A stretch of DNA of 64,000 bases from Halobacillus massiliensis. GTDB lineage: Bacteria; Bacillota; Bacilli; Bacillales; Halobacillaceae. The DNA lies in contig NZ_LT800499.1 in NCBI RefSeq assembly GCF_900166625.1, positions 1,608,429 through 1,672,428 on the forward strand, in the 5' to 3' direction. Shown here one piece after another: positions 62,247-64,000 of the stretch (its first letter is position 1; every line of letters starts with the position of its first letter). The translations under genes and the position numbers were made by a program. The notes below the pieces were generated by a model that was given only the letters and a program-made list of their open reading frames with translations, ran no database searches and was not told the origin of the DNA.

Positions 62247-63973
62247 TGGATCACATAACTAACCTTTCTAGATATATCACGCACTTTGCCGACCAGTTTG
62301 TCGATTCAGGAGTTAAAGACACAGTGATTTCTCCTGGATCTCGTTCTACACCATTGGCTTTAGCATTTAAAGAGCATGAGGAAATGAATACATGGTTAAA
62401 TTTAGATGAACGATCGGCTGCTTTTTTTGCTTTAGGTTTAGCTAAAGCAAAGCAAAATCCAGTTATTCTAGTCTGTACCTCGGGTACGGCTGCGGCTAAC
62501 TATTACCCTGCTATAGTGGAAGCATACTATAGCAGGGTTCCTTTGATTGTTGTAACAGCCGACCGCCCGCATGAGCTGAGAGATGTCGGTGCTCCCCAGG
62601 CAATTGAACAGATGAACATGTATGGTTCTTATGTGAAGTGGTTCCATGATCTTGCCCTTGCGGATGAAAAATTGCTTTTTTATGTACGTAAACAGGCGTC
62701 GCGCGCTGTTTTAGAAGCAACTTCTGAACAGGAAGGCCCTGTCCATATTAACGTACCGGTTCGTGAACCGCTAGTGCCTGATTTTACAATGGAAGGGCTC
62801 TGGAGCAATGGAGCACCTTCTCTTCCAGTGCCTGCCAAAGGGGAAACGAAGCTTTCTGATGAGCAGGTGAAACGTTTTAAAGAGTTGGTGCTCAGCGATC
62901 AAAAGGGCTTAATTGTTTGTGGTCCCCAAACCGATATGAAGCTGCCTGAAGCTTTAACTAACTTGGCTTCAAAAGCGGGATTGCCGGTTTTTGCTGACCC
63001 TTTGTCCCAGCTGAGAACTGGAAAGCACGATAAGCTTAATATTATTGAAAATTACGATTCCCTGCTTAAAGGTGAGGATGTTAAGAATCTGCGGCCGGAT
63101 TATATCATTCGTTTTGGAGCTATGCCTGTTTCAAAAGCATACCTAAAATGGATTCAGAAGCATGAATCTCAAATTACACATTATGTGGTAGATAAGAACA
63201 GCAGTTACCGGGAGCCAGCTGGTGTGGCCACTCATTTTATATGGTGCGATCCCCGGCTGTTCAGTGAGCAGTTATCTTCAGAGTTTGAAGCTGGAAGTGC
63301 TGTGAATACCTGGCTGGATACCTGGCAGAATTTTAACATCACGGCTAAAGAAGAAATGCTTCGTGACCCCGAAGAAGAGCTTAATGAAGGCCATGCCGTT
63401 GTTTATTTATCAGAAGCTATACCTGATCAATCAATTTTATTTATAGGTAACAGTATGCCGATTCGTGAAGTAGACAGCTTTTTTATGTCTTCTCCAAAAT
63501 CGATTGAGCTGATGGCCAATCGTGGAGCTAATGGAATTGACGGTGTTGTTTCTTCGGCAATTGGAGCAGCGGCTAGTGGAAAGCCGGCGACATTGCTAAT
63601 AGGCGATGTTTCATTTTTTCATGATATAAATGGACTGTTAGCAGCCAAACAGATGAATATTGATCTTACCGTTGTTGTCATCAATAATGATGGAGGCGGG
63701 ATTTTCTCTTACCTTCCTAAAGTTGGCGAAAATGAGCATTTCGAAGAGCTTTTTGGTACACCGCTAGGGATTGATTTTACCGGAATTGTAGAGACATATG
63801 GAGGCGACTTCCAAAGAGTCACAAGCTGGGAAGGTTATAAAAAAGCCTTATCTCGAAGTTATAATGAAAAAGGACTTCAGGTGATTGAAGTTGTGACAAG
63901 CCGCGAAACTCATGTGGAGTTTCACAAAGAGCGCTGGAGAAATATTGAAGAAGCGGTTCGCTCAAGAAGGTGA
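62246..63973 (+). CDS. menD: SEPHCHC synthase MenD
   Basis: A 575-residue thiamine-diphosphate enzyme adding succinic semialdehyde to isochorismate. The N-terminal SPGSRSTPLALAF, the ThDP-activating Glu region NLDERSAAFFALGLAK, and the C-terminal GDVSFFHDINGL...INNDGGGIFSYLP motif are complete. ATG 62246 follows AGGAGGA; its start shares a base with the menF stop. Confidence 0.95.
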   Translation: MDHITNLSRYITHFADQFVDSGVKDTVISPGSRSTPLALAFKEHEEMNTWLNLDERSAAFFALGLAKAKQNPVILVCTSGTAAANYYPAIVEAYYSRVPLIVVTADRPHELRDVGAPQAIEQMNMYGSYVKWFHDLALADEKLLFYVRKQASRAVLEATSEQEGPVHINVPVREPLVPDFTMEGLWSNGAPSLPVPAKGETKLSDEQVKRFKELVLSDQKGLIVCGPQTDMKLPEALTNLASKAGLPVFADPLSQLRTGKHDKLNIIENYDSLLKGEDVKNLRPDYIIRFGAMPVSKAYLKWIQKHESQITHYVVDKNSSYREPAGVATHFIWCDPRLFSEQLSSEFEAGSAVNTWLDTWQNFNITAKEEMLRDPEEELNEGHAVVYLSEAIPDQSILFIGNSMPIREVDSFFMSSPKSIELMANRGANGIDGVVSSAIGAAASGKPATLLIGDVSFFHDINGLLAAKQMNIDLTVVVINNDGGGIFSYLPKVGENEHFEELFGTPLGIDFTGIVETYGGDFQRVTSWEGYKKALSRSYNEKGLQVIEVVTSRETHVEFHKERWRNIEEAVRSRR

Positions 63974-63978
63974 TAGAC

Positions 63979-64000
63979 ATGTATGTAAAAGTGAAGGATA
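63979..64000 (+). CDS. menH: Start of a further men gene, probably menH (partial)
   Basis: ATG 63979 is preceded by AGAAGGTGATAG and follows the menD stop by five bases. Only seven codons (MYVKVKD) are in the window. In Bacillaceae menD is usually followed by menH, so that identity is inferred from order, not from the sequence. Confidence 0.55.

Overview
The window is a chromosomal stretch of a low-GC, spore-forming Bacillaceae bacterium. The evidence is AGGAGG-type ribosome binding sites with many TTG and GTG starts, coat and sporulation genes (CotF-like proteins, YunB, LytH, a YhcN/YlaJ lipoprotein), and a gene order that follows the yur-yus-yun-yut-yum-yui-yug part of the Bacillus subtilis map. 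Rather acidic proteins, a sodium-coupled NSS transporter and an NhaC-family carrier suggest a moderately halophilic genus such as Halobacillus, but that is inference. No tRNA, rRNA, CRISPR array, phage or transposase gene was seen.

Layout. 1-560: copies of a palindromic intergenic repeat. 588-1435: guanidine-I riboswitch with the ykkCD exporter pair. 1.5-5 kb: yfhD, a bacterial eRF1-like release-factor homologue, then a compact operon of an ABM-fold monooxygenase, a helical protein, a cobalamin-binding light-sensor-type protein and a PAS/STAS protein. 5.1-7.1 kb: a degenerate HMA protein, two CotF-like coat genes, and proline dehydrogenase with a cre site. 7.3-12.7 kb: fadN-fadA-fadE under a FadR operator. 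12.9-13.65 kb: dense array of the same repeats. 13.7-15.4 kb: yusI-gcvH-yusF-yusE. 16-18.9 kb: SAM riboswitch with metNIQ. 18.9-25.1 kb: yurZ, a small ORF and sufCDSUB. 25.2-28.3 kb: yunE-yunD-yunB. 28.3-32.2 kb: lysine riboswitch with an NhaC-type carrier, then an NSS transporter with its tiny MetS subunit. 32.2-37.7 kb: lytH, yutC-F, an unrecognised membrane protein and yutG. 37.8-44.4 kb: Fe-S and redox genes (yutI, yuzD, yuzB, yutM, yumC, yumB) with yuiB and yuiD. 44.5-50.9 kb: pepA, deoD, kapB, a Cu/Zn-SOD-like lipoprotein, patB, an XRE regulator, yugI and yuzA. 51-57.1 kb: yugJ, pgi, yugN, yugO, a thioredoxin-like protein and an M42 peptidase. 57.2-58.2 kb: FMN riboswitch with ribU. 58.2-59.3 kb: truncated tspO, a cysteine-less DksA/YteA-like gene and a hotdog thioesterase. 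59.7-64 kb: menA facing away from menF-menD-menH.

How it fits together. Four riboswitches (guanidine, SAM, lysine, FMN) each control a transporter gene. Beta-oxidation, SUF Fe-S assembly and menaquinone/NADH dehydrogenase genes form a housekeeping energy backbone. The least understood parts are the cobalamin/STAS operon at 2.9-5.0 kb, the repeat family, several short unlisted genes, and a set of proteins that have lost signature metal-ligand residues (HMA protein, YteA-like protein, SOD-like protein).
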